Below, in pieces: positions 9,317 to 16,367 of a stretch of 50,138 bases of DNA. The stretch comes from Streptomyces cacaoi (lineage in GTDB: Bacteria > Actinomycetota > Actinomycetes > Streptomycetales > Streptomycetaceae): assembly GCF_006539165.1 (NCBI RefSeq), contig NZ_BJMM01000047.1:1-50138 (forward strand), written 5' to 3'. The position numbers and the translations under genes are program-made. Positions within the stretch are counted from its first letter, which is position 1, and each line of letters opens with the position of its first letter. Below the pieces are notes generated by a model. It searched no databases, was not told the origin of the DNA, and was given only the letters and a program-made list of their open reading frames with translations.

Positions 9317-9352
9317 AGCGCCCGCCGACGGAACGTTACCCCGGCGGGCGCT
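9317..9352 (-). terminator. Terminator of the response-regulator gene
   Basis: Perfect 11-bp inverted repeat AGCGCCCGCCG / CGGCGGGCGCT with a 14-nt loop, 32 bp beyond the regulator stop. On the minus strand the stem is followed by TTTGCAG, so it resembles an intrinsic terminator. Confidence 0.65.
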
Positions 9353-9383
9353 CGGTTTCGGCGGGCGCGTGCGGCCCGCCCGG

Positions 9384-10061
9384 TCAGTGGATGATGCCGG
9401 TGCGCAGCGCGACCGCGACCATGCCGGCGCGGTCTCCGGTACCCAGCTTGCGGGCGATGCGGGCCAGGTGGCTCTTCACGGTCAGCGCCGACAGGCCCAT
9501 GGAGACGCCGATCGCCTTGTTCGACTGGCCCTCGGCCACCAGCCGCAGCACCTCGACCTCCCGGCCGGACAGCTCCCGGTAGCCGCCGGGGTGCCCCGGA
9601 CCGCCGGGGCCGCCGCCGGGGCGCCGGTGCAGCCGGGCCGCCGCCGCACCGATCGGGGCGGCGCCGTGCCGGGTGGGCATCGCGCCGCCGAGGTTGGTCC
9701 TGGTGCCGGTGACGACGTATCCCTTGACGCCGCCGGCGAGTGCGTTGCGTACCGCTCCGATGTCGTCGGCCGCCGACAGGGCCAGTCCGTTGGGCCAGCC
9801 CGCGGCACGCGTCTCCGACAGCAGGCTCAGCCCGGAGCCGTCGGGGAGGTGGACATCCGCGACGCAGATGTCGCGGGGGTTGGCGACTCGGGGACGGGCC
9901 TCCGCGATCGACGACGCCTCGATCACGTCCCGGACGCCGAGAGCCCACAGATGTCGGGTCACGGTCGAGCGGACGCGGGGGTCGGCCACGACCACCATGG
10001 CCGTCGGCTTGTTCGGGCGGTAGGCGACCAGGCTTGTGGGGTGCTCAAGAAGAACAGACAC
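9384..10061 (-). CDS. Atypical LuxR-family response regulator
   Basis: DNA-binding regulator of 225 residues. The N-terminal receiver-like domain (about 20-125) has VADVHLPDGSG with D69 at the phospho-acceptor position and a lysine in GGVKGYV. The acidic pocket has only one Asp (D27 in VVVADPRVR) where classical receivers have two, so phosphorylation by a histidine kinase is doubtful. A Pro/Gly-rich linker (about 140-165) leads to the GerE/LuxR HTH (LSGREVEVLRLVAEGQSNKAIG...LTVKSHLARIARKLG). No kinase gene is adjacent. GTG at 10061 is preceded by AGGAGG (spacing about 4). An alternative GTG at 10130, with AAGGAG, would add 23 residues of uncharacteristic sequence. Confidence 0.9.
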   Translation of the reverse strand: MSVLLEHPTSLVAYRPNKPTAMVVVADPRVRSTVTRHLWALGVRDVIEASSIAEARPRVANPRDICVADVHLPDGSGLSLLSETRAAGWPNGLALSAADDIGAVRNALAGGVKGYVVTGTRTNLGGAMPTRHGAAPIGAAAARLHRRPGGGPGGPGHPGGYRELSGREVEVLRLVAEGQSNKAIGVSMGLSALTVKSHLARIARKLGTGDRAGMVAVALRTGIIH

Positions 10062-10248
10062 CGGGCCTCCTGTGAGGAGTGGGCTGGGGACGGAGCCGAA
10101 CGTGTCGGGTATTCCGTGCAGAAGGGTCACAGACTCCTTCGGCAGTCGACTCCGGTGTCTTTAGGGAAAGATCACGGATTGATGACCCGGATTCCGCGGG
10201 TTTTGGTTTTTCCCAGATGCTCCCGGCAAATGCCGCCACGGGAAATTC

Positions 10249-10282
10249 CTTTGTCTACACGGTGTCTTTGTCTACACGGAGA
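10249..10282 (+). repeat. 17-bp tandem duplication
   Basis: Two adjacent copies of CTTTGTCTACACGGNNN: the first ends in TGT, the second in AGA, with the first 14 bases identical. This AT-richer island lies about 190 bp upstream of the response-regulator start and could be a protein-binding site or a recent slippage event. Confidence 0.7.
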
Positions 10283-10443
10283 CAGTGCGCCAAGCGTGGG
10301 CGCGCCGTGCAGGGGCCGGGCGGCACGGGCCGGGTGGCGCCGGGCCGCACGTGGCGGTGCGACCGAGTACGACCCGGAAATGGGAAGGCGGCCGCGGGAA
10401 TTACCGGGGAACGGGCCCGGACGGCCGACGCTCGGGGAAGGCC

Positions 10444-10521
10444 GGTGGAAGGTCGGTGGAAGGGCTGGGCGGAAGGCTGGTGGAAGGCCGGTGGAAGGGG
10501 GGCCGGAAGGGCGGTGGAAGG
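10444..10521 (+). repeat. GGTGGAAGG repeats spaced about 11 bp
   Basis: Seven copies of GGTGGAAGG or one-to-two-base variants, starting at 10444, 10455, 10468, 10479, 10490, 10502 and 10513. Spacing is 11-13 bp, close to one helical turn. The plus strand is almost entirely purine plus T/C spacers. Function unknown. Confidence 0.7.
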
Positions 10522-10610
10522 TCCGTCGGCGCGCGTGGAAGAGGGGGCGGGCGGGCGGAAGATGGCCACCGAAACGGAACCGCACCGCGCCGGGTGGTGG
10601 CGCGGTGCGC

Positions 10611-10680
10611 AAGAAGCCGGAAGTGGCGGGAAGAAGGCGGGGGAAGCCGGGAGAAGCCCGGAGAAGTTCGGAGAAGCGGG
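10611..10680 (+). repeat. Seven 10-bp purine-rich units
   Basis: Exact 10-bp phase: units such as AAGAAGCCGG, AAGAAGGCGG, GGGAAGCCGG, GAGAAGCCCG, GAGAAGTTCG, GAGAAGCGGG. It ends 20 bp before the DUF3000 stop codon on the opposite strand. Could act as a 3' untranslated element of that gene; inferred only from position. Confidence 0.65.
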
Positions 10681-10700
10681 CCGGGGGTCGTCGCGAATGG

Positions 10701-11372
10701 CTAATGCGGTCCGCGGCGCTGCGGGAGCTGTACGACGGAACCCTGGTCGCCGGTTTCCGGCGGCAATCCGGCGCACTGGCAGAGGAGTTCGCACCAGGCG
10801 GCCAGATGCGCTGCCGCGTCGGGGGTCTCGCCCTCCGGGGACCAGCTCGCGCGGAACTCCAGGAGTTCCTCCGGCTGCCGGTTCGCGAGCCCGCCGAAGA
10901 ACGCCGAACTGGAGCGGGTGACCGTGCCGCTGGGCTCCGTGTACCCGGCGCCCCGGGACTCCAGCGCCCCGGTCAGCCAGGACCAGGTCACCTCCGGGAG
11001 CAGCGGGTCGCCGGCGATCTCCGGTTCCAGCTCCGCCCTGCCGAGGGTCACCACCCGGAACGTGCCCTTCCAGGAGTCCTGGCCCTCCGGATCGTGCAGC
11101 AGGACGAAGCGCCCGTCGGCCAGCTCCTGGCCGGCGTCCTCGGGCGCGGTGACGGCGGCCTCCAGGGCGAAGGCGTACGGCGCGAGGCGGCGTGGCGGGG
11201 GCAGTGGGGAGATCCGGATCTGGGGGCGTGGCTGGAACTCGCTCAGTGCGGTGACGGCCAGCCGGAACGGGACCGGAAAGGAATCGCCGCCCCCGCCGCC
11301 GCTGCCGCTCGTCCCCTCCGTGCCGTCCACTCCTCCGGTGCCTCCCGCCTTCGCCGTCCGAGCCGCTGCCAT
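10701..11372 (-). CDS. DUF3000 family protein
   Basis: Conserved actinobacterial protein of 223 residues, function unknown, typically found divergent from hemE as here. A Gly/Thr/Ser-rich N-terminus of about 30 residues is followed by the conserved core (FPVPFRLAVTALSEFQPRPQIRISPLPPPRRLAPYAFALEAAV...). The segments RFVLLHDPEGQDSWKGTFRVVTL and ELLEFRASWSPEG also look conserved, and no enzymatic motif is visible. The ATG at 11372 lacks a ribosome-binding site but TACTCT ends exactly 7 nt upstream, suggesting a leaderless transcript. The hemE start is 74 bp away in the other direction, so the two probably share a control region. Confidence 0.85.
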   Translation of the reverse strand: MAAARTAKAGGTGGVDGTEGTSGSGGGGGDSFPVPFRLAVTALSEFQPRPQIRISPLPPPRRLAPYAFALEAAVTAPEDAGQELADGRFVLLHDPEGQDSWKGTFRVVTLGRAELEPEIAGDPLLPEVTWSWLTGALESRGAGYTEPSGTVTRSSSAFFGGLANRQPEELLEFRASWSPEGETPDAAAHLAAWCELLCQCAGLPPETGDQGSVVQLPQRRGPH

Positions 11373-11379
11373 GGGCGGA

Positions 11380-11385
11380 AGAGTA
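11380..11385 (-). promoter_or_regulatory. Candidate -10 element of the DUF3000 gene
   Basis: TACTCT on the minus strand, 7 nt before the ATG, within the 74-bp divergent region shared with hemE. Confidence 0.45.
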
Positions 11386-11430
11386 GGCGGAGGCCATCCT
11401 TCAGCCCGGTAGGGACACCCCGTTCGGCCG

Positions 11431-11439
11431 TGGGAGACT
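11431..11439 (+). promoter_or_regulatory. Candidate -10 element of hemE (TGGGAGACT)
   Basis: GAGACT (11434-11439) resembles the actinobacterial -10 TANNNT and ends 7 nt before the GTG start, predicting a leaderless mRNA. The full 9-mer TGGGAGACT recurs at the same distance before hemY (14121-14129). Confidence 0.45.
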
Positions 11440-11446
11440 TCCGTGT

Positions 11447-12535
11447 GTGAGTGGAAACGACCGCCCCACGGGCCAGCCGACGCCGCACAGGGAAGTCCCG
11501 TCCGGCGATGTCAAGGACTCGACCTTCCTGCGCGCGTGCCGCCGTGAGCCGGTGTCGCACACGCCGGTGTGGTTCATGCGGCAGGCCGGGCGTTCGCTGC
11601 CCGAGTACCGCAAGGTGCGCGAGGGCATCGGGATGCTGGACTCGTGCATGCGGCCGGATCTCGTCGCCGAGATCACGATGCAGCCGGTGCGGCGGCACAA
11701 CGTGGACGCCGCCATCTACTTCAGCGACATCGTCGTGCCCCTCAAGGCCCTCGGCATCGGGCTGGACATCAAGCCCGGCGTGGGCCCCGTCGTCGACGAG
11801 CCGGTGCGCGGCGCCGCCGATCTGGAGCGGCTGCGGCCGCTGGAGCCGGACGACGTCGGGTATGTGACCGAGGCCGTGCGGCTGCTGGTGGACGAGTTGG
11901 GCAGCACGCCGCTGATCGGCTTCGCGGGGGCGCCGTTCACGCTGGCCAGCTATCTCGTCGAGGGCGGGCCGTCGAAGAACCACGAGCGCACCAAGGCGCT
12001 GATGTACGGCGAGCCCGAGCTGTGGGCGCGGCTGCTGGACAGGCTCGCGGACATCACGGCGGCCTTCCTCAAGGTGCAGATCGAGGCCGGGGCGAGCGCC
12101 GTGCAGCTCTTCGACTCCTGGGTGGGCGCGCTCGCGCCCGAGGACTACCGGCGCAGCGTGCTGCCGGCCTCGCGGAAGGTGTTCGAGGCCGTCGCCGGGT
12201 ACGGGGTGCCGCGGATCCACTTCGGGGTCGGCACCGGCGAGCTGCTGGGGCTGCTCGGACAGGCGGGCGCCGATGTCGTGGGCGTCGACTGGCGGGTGCC
12301 GCTGGACGAGGCGGCACGGCGGGTCGGGCCCGGGACGGCGCTCCAGGGCAACCTCGACCCCGCCGTGCTCTTCGCGCCGCGCGAGGCCGTCCAGCGGCAG
12401 GCCGACCGGGTGCTGGAGTCGGCCCGCGGGCTGGAGGGGCACATCTTCAACCTCGGGCACGGCGTGCTGCCGGCCACCGATCCGCAGGCGCTCACCGATC
12501 TGGTCTCCTACGTCCACGAGCGCAGCGCGCGCTGA
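11447..12535 (+). CDS. hemE: Uroporphyrinogen decarboxylase
   Basis: Cytosolic enzyme that decarboxylates the four acetate side chains of uroporphyrinogen III to give coproporphyrinogen III. 362 residues, normal for the family. The signature PVWFMRQAGRSLPEYRKVR (about 38-57) supplies substrate-binding Arg residues. The family segments IYFSDIVVPLKALG, GFAGAPFTLASYLVEGG, QLFDSWVGALAPEDY, FGVGTGELLGLLGQAGADVVGVDWR and GNLDPAVLFAP are all present. The GTG start has no ribosome-binding site (leaderless promoter at 11431). It is followed, 24 bp away and convergently, by a flavoenzyme gene; hemY and hemQ lie 1.6-3 kb downstream. Confidence 0.97.
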   Translation: MSGNDRPTGQPTPHREVPSGDVKDSTFLRACRREPVSHTPVWFMRQAGRSLPEYRKVREGIGMLDSCMRPDLVAEITMQPVRRHNVDAAIYFSDIVVPLKALGIGLDIKPGVGPVVDEPVRGAADLERLRPLEPDDVGYVTEAVRLLVDELGSTPLIGFAGAPFTLASYLVEGGPSKNHERTKALMYGEPELWARLLDRLADITAAFLKVQIEAGASAVQLFDSWVGALAPEDYRRSVLPASRKVFEAVAGYGVPRIHFGVGTGELLGLLGQAGADVVGVDWRVPLDEAARRVGPGTALQGNLDPAVLFAPREAVQRQADRVLESARGLEGHIFNLGHGVLPATDPQALTDLVSYVHERSAR

Positions 12536-12541
12536 GCCGCC

Positions 12542-12559
12542 CGGCCCGCCGCCGGGCCG
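12542..12559. terminator. Bidirectional hairpin between hemE and the flavoenzyme gene
   Basis: CGGCCC-GCCGCC-GGGCCG, a 6-bp stem filling almost the whole 24-bp gap between two convergent genes. Confidence 0.5.
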
Positions 12560-13966
12560 TCAGCCGCCGCGGGCCTCGCGTACCGCGGCGGCGGCCTTGC
12601 GGGCCGCGACCAGGATCGGGTCCCACACCGGGGAGAACGGCGGCGCGTAGCCGAGGTCCAGGGCCGTCATCTGTTCGACGGTCATGCCCGCGTGCAGCGC
12701 GACGGCGGCGATGTCGACCCGCTTGCCCGCGTTCTCCCGGCCGACGATCTGGGCGCCGAGCAGCCGGCCCGAGCGGCGCTCGGCGAGCATCTTCACGTGC
12801 ATGGGACGGGTGCCCGGGTAGTAGCCGGCCCGGGTCGTCGACTCGATCAGGACCGTCTCGAACTGGAGGCCCACCGCCCGCGCCTGACGCTCCAGCAGCC
12901 CCGTGCGGGCGATCTCCAGGTCGCACACCTTGCTGACGGCCGTGCCGACGACGCCGGGGAACGTGGCAGCGCCCTCCGGATCGCCCGCCACATTGGTGCC
13001 GATCACCTGGCCGTGCTTGTTGGCGTGCGTGCCCAGCGCCACATGCTGGGTCCGTCCGGAGACCAGGTTGAGGACCTCGACGCAGTCGCCGCCCGCCCAG
13101 ATGTTCTCCTGCCCGCGCACCCGCATGGCCAGATCCGTCAGCAGACCGCCGGACGGGCCCAGCGGCAGCCCGGCCCGCCGCGCCAGCTCCGTCTCCGGGC
13201 GCACCCCCAGGCCCAGCACCACCACATCGGCCGGGTACTCGGCGTCCCCCGTGCTGACGCCGCGGGCCCGGCCGGCCTCGTCGGTGAGGATCCCGGTGAC
13301 GGCGGCGCCGCGCACCGTCTCGATGCCCATGCCGCACATGGCCTCGTACACCAGGGCGCCCATGTCGGGGTCGAGCGTCGACATCGGCTGCGGGCCGCGG
13401 TCGACGACCGTCACCCGGTAGCCGCGCTCCACGAGCGCCTCCGCCATCTCCACACCGATGTAGCCGGCGCCCACGACGACGGCCCTGCGGGTGCCGTCCC
13501 GCCCGTGCTCGCCGCTCTCCAGCGCGTCGATCAGCGCCTGGCCGTCGTCCAGCGTCTGCACGCCGTACACGCCCTCGGCGTCGATACCGGGCAGCCGCGG
13601 GCGGACCGGACGGGCGCCGGTGGCCAGGACGAGATGGTCGTAGTCGACCCAGCGGGCCTGCTCCCCGTGCTCCCGCTCGACGATCCGGACCCGCTGCCGG
13701 CCGGGATCCAGCTCGGTCACCTCGGTACGCATGCGCAGATCGATTCCGCGCCTGCGGTGCTCCTCGGGGCTGCGGGCGATCAGCCCGTCGGGCCCCTCGA
13801 CCCGGCCGCCCACCCAGTAGGGGATGCCGCAGGCCGAGTACGAGGTGAAGTGGCCCCGCTCGAAGGCCACGATCTCCAGCTCGTCCGGGTTCCTGATCCG
13901 CCTGGCCTGCGACGCGGCCGACATCCCCGCCGCATCGCCCCCGACGATCACCATCCGCTCCGTCAC
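12560..13966 (-). CDS. FAD-dependent oxidoreductase (CoA-disulfide reductase / NADH oxidase-like)
   Basis: Flavoprotein of 468 residues in the single-cysteine pyridine nucleotide-disulfide reductase group. The FAD motif VIVGGDAAGMSAASQARR is at about 6-23. The redox-active cysteine is C46 in TSYSACGIPYWVGG, the pattern of CoA-disulfide reductases, persulfide reductases and NADH oxidases. The NAD(P) motif VVVGAGYIGVEMAEAL is near 160-175. The second FAD motif is NIWAGGDCVEV, and a C-terminal dimerisation domain ends the protein. GTG start at 13966 with AAGGGAG 6 nt upstream. It sits convergent to hemE and divergent from hemY, but a haem role is not implied by its sequence. Exact substrate unknown. 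Confidence 0.88.
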   Translation of the reverse strand: MTERMVIVGGDAAGMSAASQARRIRNPDELEIVAFERGHFTSYSACGIPYWVGGRVEGPDGLIARSPEEHRRRGIDLRMRTEVTELDPGRQRVRIVEREHGEQARWVDYDHLVLATGARPVRPRLPGIDAEGVYGVQTLDDGQALIDALESGEHGRDGTRRAVVVGAGYIGVEMAEALVERGYRVTVVDRGPQPMSTLDPDMGALVYEAMCGMGIETVRGAAVTGILTDEAGRARGVSTGDAEYPADVVVLGLGVRPETELARRAGLPLGPSGGLLTDLAMRVRGQENIWAGGDCVEVLNLVSGRTQHVALGTHANKHGQVIGTNVAGDPEGAATFPGVVGTAVSKVCDLEIARTGLLERQARAVGLQFETVLIESTTRAGYYPGTRPMHVKMLAERRSGRLLGAQIVGRENAGKRVDIAAVALHAGMTVEQMTALDLGYAPPFSPVWDPILVAARKAAAAVREARGG

Positions 13967-14120
13967 CCGAAGCTCCCTTCGCCGCCGTCGACATCCCGCG
14001 CGGCCGTCGTGTTCCTCCGCCGCCGCGGCTCACGCTACGAGACGCCCGGGACCAACGGCCCCTTCCGGTGGGCCGGGCGGCTCCTTCGCCCGGGGTGCGG
14101 GACGTGTGCGGGCGGCGCTC

Positions 14121-14129
14121 TGGGAGACT
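14121..14129 (+). promoter_or_regulatory. Candidate -10 element of hemY (TGGGAGACT)
   Basis: GAGACT (14124-14129) ends 7 nt before the ATG at 14137. The same 9-mer occupies the same position before hemE. GGGAGA could alternatively serve as a ribosome-binding site for a leadered mRNA. Confidence 0.4.
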
Positions 14130-14136
14130 GGCTGCC

Positions 14137-15591
14137 ATGCACGCAACTGTCATCGGGGGCGGGATCTCCGGCCTGTCCGCGGCCCACCACCTGCTGGAGA
14201 GCGGTGCGCGGGTCACGCTGCTGGAGGCCGGCCGGCGGCTCGGCGGCAAGCTGCACACCGGCAGCGTCGCGGGCGCCGTCACCGTCGACCTGGGCGCCGA
14301 GTCGATGCTCGCGCGGCGCCCCGAGGCGGTCGAGCTGGCGCGGGCCGTCGGGCTCGGCGACGCGCTCCAGCCGCCGGCCGTCGCCGGCGGGGCGCTGTGG
14401 ACCCGCGGCAGTGTGCGGCCCATGCCCAAGGGCCATGTGATGGGCGTACCCGGCGATCCCTCGGCGCTGGCCGGGGTGATCTCGCCGGAGGGGCTGGCCC
14501 GGATCTCCGAGGACGGCCGGCTGCCGCGCACGGAGATCGGCGGCGGTACGGACGGCGCCGGCGGGACCGATGATGTCGCCGTGGGCGCCTACGTCGCCGA
14601 ACGCCTCGGCCGCGAGGTCGTCGACCGGCTCGTGGAGCCGCTGCTCGGCGGGGTGTACGCGGGTGACGCCTACCGGATCTCGATGCGGGCGGCCGTCCCG
14701 CAGCTGTACGAGGTGGCCCGCACGGAACGGTCGCTGCTGGCCGGGGTGCGCGCCCTCCAGGAGCGCACGGCCGCCGCACAGCGCGACGCCGGGCCGCAGG
14801 GCCCCGTCTTCCTCGGCATCGACGGCGGCATCGGGCGGCTGCCGGGCGCGGTGGCGGCGTGGTGCACGGCGGCCGGCGCGGACATCCGGCTCGGTACGCC
14901 CGCGCGCGGGGTGCTGCGCGGGACCGGCGGGCCGGGCCCGGCCTGGCGCGTCGTCACCGACGACGAGGTGCTGGAGACCGACGCCGTGGTGGTGGCCGTG
15001 CCCGCCGGGCCCGCCGCGCGGCTGCTGGCCGGGCAGGTGCCGGCGGCCTCGGCGGAACTCGACCGGATCGAGTACGCCTCCATGGCCCTGGTGACCCTCG
15101 CCTTCCGCAGGGACGAGACGGGCCGGCTGCCCGACGGCAGCGGCTTCCTGGTGCCGCCCGTCGACGGGCGCTCGATCAAGGCGTCCACCTTCTCCACGCA
15201 CAAGTGGGCGTGGGTCGCCGCCCAGGACCCGTCGCTGTTCGTGCTGCGCACCTCGCTGGGCCGGCACGGCGAGACGGAGGCGCTGCGGAGGGACGACGCC
15301 GGGCTGGTCGAGCTGTCGCTGCGCGATCTGGAGGCCGCCACGGGGCTCACGGCCCGCCCCGTCGACGCGGTCGTCACCCGCTGGGACGGCGGGCTGCCCC
15401 AGTACCCGGTCGGCCATCTCGACCGGGTCGCGCGGATCCGGGACGCCGTCGAGGCCGAGCCGGGGCTGGCCGTGGCGGGCGCCGCGTACCAGGGCGTCGG
15501 TGTGCCGGCCTGTGTGGCGGACGGGCGGCGGGCCGCCGAGCGGGTCCTGACGGGAGCTTCCCTCGCGCAGGCGGGGGACAGGAGCGAGTGA
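14137..15591 (+). CDS. hemY: Coproporphyrinogen III / protoporphyrinogen oxidase
   Basis: FAD-dependent oxidase of 484 residues that aromatises porphyrinogen to porphyrin by six-electron oxidation. The N-terminal dinucleotide-binding motif VIGGGISGLSAAHHLLESG (about 5-23) is followed by the GG motif GRRLGGKLHT. LVEPLLGGVYAGDAYRISM, VAVPAGPAARLL and the C-terminal VAGAAYQGVGVPACVADGRRAAERVL are family segments. In Gram-positive bacteria that also have HemQ, this enzyme is known to act on coproporphyrinogen III (also called CgoX), and hemQ lies 18 bp downstream here. An upstream in-frame start would include uncharacteristic sequence, so the ATG at 14137 is preferred. Confidence 0.93.
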   Translation: MHATVIGGGISGLSAAHHLLESGARVTLLEAGRRLGGKLHTGSVAGAVTVDLGAESMLARRPEAVELARAVGLGDALQPPAVAGGALWTRGSVRPMPKGHVMGVPGDPSALAGVISPEGLARISEDGRLPRTEIGGGTDGAGGTDDVAVGAYVAERLGREVVDRLVEPLLGGVYAGDAYRISMRAAVPQLYEVARTERSLLAGVRALQERTAAAQRDAGPQGPVFLGIDGGIGRLPGAVAAWCTAAGADIRLGTPARGVLRGTGGPGPAWRVVTDDEVLETDAVVVAVPAGPAARLLAGQVPAASAELDRIEYASMALVTLAFRRDETGRLPDGSGFLVPPVDGRSIKASTFSTHKWAWVAAQDPSLFVLRTSLGRHGETEALRRDDAGLVELSLRDLEAATGLTARPVDAVVTRWDGGLPQYPVGHLDRVARIRDAVEAEPGLAVAGAAYQGVGVPACVADGRRAAERVLTGASLAQAGDRSE

Positions 15592-15609
15592 GAGGTCTGA
15601 GGAAGAGCC

Positions 15610-16326
15610 ATGAGTGACGTACCGCAGAAGGCGCCCCACGCGGGCAAGAAGGCCAAGGACCTCAACGAGGTCATCCGCTACACGCTGTGGTCGGTCTTCC
15701 GGCTCCGGGACGTCCTGCCGCAGGAGCGCGCCGGGTACGCGCAGGAGGTCGAGGAGCTGTTCGAGCAGCTCGCCGGGAAGGACGTCGTCGTCCGCGGCAC
15801 CTACGACGTCTCCGGGCTGCGGGCCGACGCCGACCTCATGATCTGGTGGCACGCCGAGGAGTCCGACGCGCTCCAGGACGCCTACAACCGGTTCCGCCGC
15901 ACCGCGCTGGGCCGGGCGCTGGAGCCGGTGTGGTCTAACATGGCGCTGCACCGCCCCGCCGAGTTCAACAAGTCGCACATCCCGGCCTTCCTCGCCGACG
16001 AGGAGCCGCGCGCCTATGTGAGCGTCTACCCGTTCGTGCGCTCCTACGACTGGTACCTGCTGCCGGACGAGGACCGCCGCCGGATGCTCGCCGACCACGG
16101 CAAGATGGCCCGCGGCTTCCCCGACGTGCGGGCCAACACCGTCCCCGCGTTCTCGCTGGGCGACTACGAGTGGATCCTCGCCTTCGAGGCCGACGAGCTG
16201 TACCGGATCGTCGACCTCATGCGGCACCTGCGCGGCTCCGAGGCGCGGATGCATGTGCGCGAGGAGATCCCCTTCTTCACCGGCCGCCGCAAGCCGGTCG
16301 GCGAACTGGTCGCCGGGCTGGCCTGA
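15610..16326 (+). CDS. hemQ: Coproheme decarboxylase (chlorite dismutase family, HemQ/ChdC)
   Basis: Converts coproheme to haem b by two oxidative decarboxylations using peroxide, the last step of the coproporphyrin-dependent haem pathway. 238 residues, typical of actinobacterial members. Two ferredoxin-like halves: DLNEVIRYTLWSVFRL...DLMIWWHAEESDALQDAYNRFRRT and AYVSVYPFVRSYDWYLLPDEDRRRMLADHGKMARGF. Y140 in SVYPFVR is at the position of the catalytic tyrosine, and H163 in LADHGKMARG at that of the proximal haem ligand. GAGG lies about 10 nt before the ATG. It forms an operon with hemY (18-bp gap) and is followed by a strong bidirectional terminator. Confidence 0.95.
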   Translation: MSDVPQKAPHAGKKAKDLNEVIRYTLWSVFRLRDVLPQERAGYAQEVEELFEQLAGKDVVVRGTYDVSGLRADADLMIWWHAEESDALQDAYNRFRRTALGRALEPVWSNMALHRPAEFNKSHIPAFLADEEPRAYVSVYPFVRSYDWYLLPDEDRRRMLADHGKMARGFPDVRANTVPAFSLGDYEWILAFEADELYRIVDLMRHLRGSEARMHVREEIPFFTGRRKPVGELVAGLA

Positions 16327-16338
16327 GCGCTCGCCGCA

Positions 16339-16367
16339 GGGCGGCCCGCCGGATCAGCGGGCCGCCC
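16339..16367. terminator. Bidirectional terminator between hemQ and the TAP-type hydrolase
   Basis: Perfect 11-bp inverted repeat GGGCGGCCCGC / GCGGGCCGCCC with a 7-nt loop. It lies between two convergent genes, and the loop contains the stop codon of the minus-strand hydrolase. Confidence 0.75.

Larger units (their letters stand above)
10062..10700. other. 639-bp gene-free interval with two kinds of tandem repeat
   Basis: Upstream of the response regulator and downstream of the DUF3000 gene. It contains the 5' region of the regulator, a 17-bp tandem duplication at 10249-10282, and purine-rich repeats at 10444-10521 and 10611-10680. I see no convincing gene; open frames here carry only low-complexity Arg/Gly translation. 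Confidence 0.6.
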
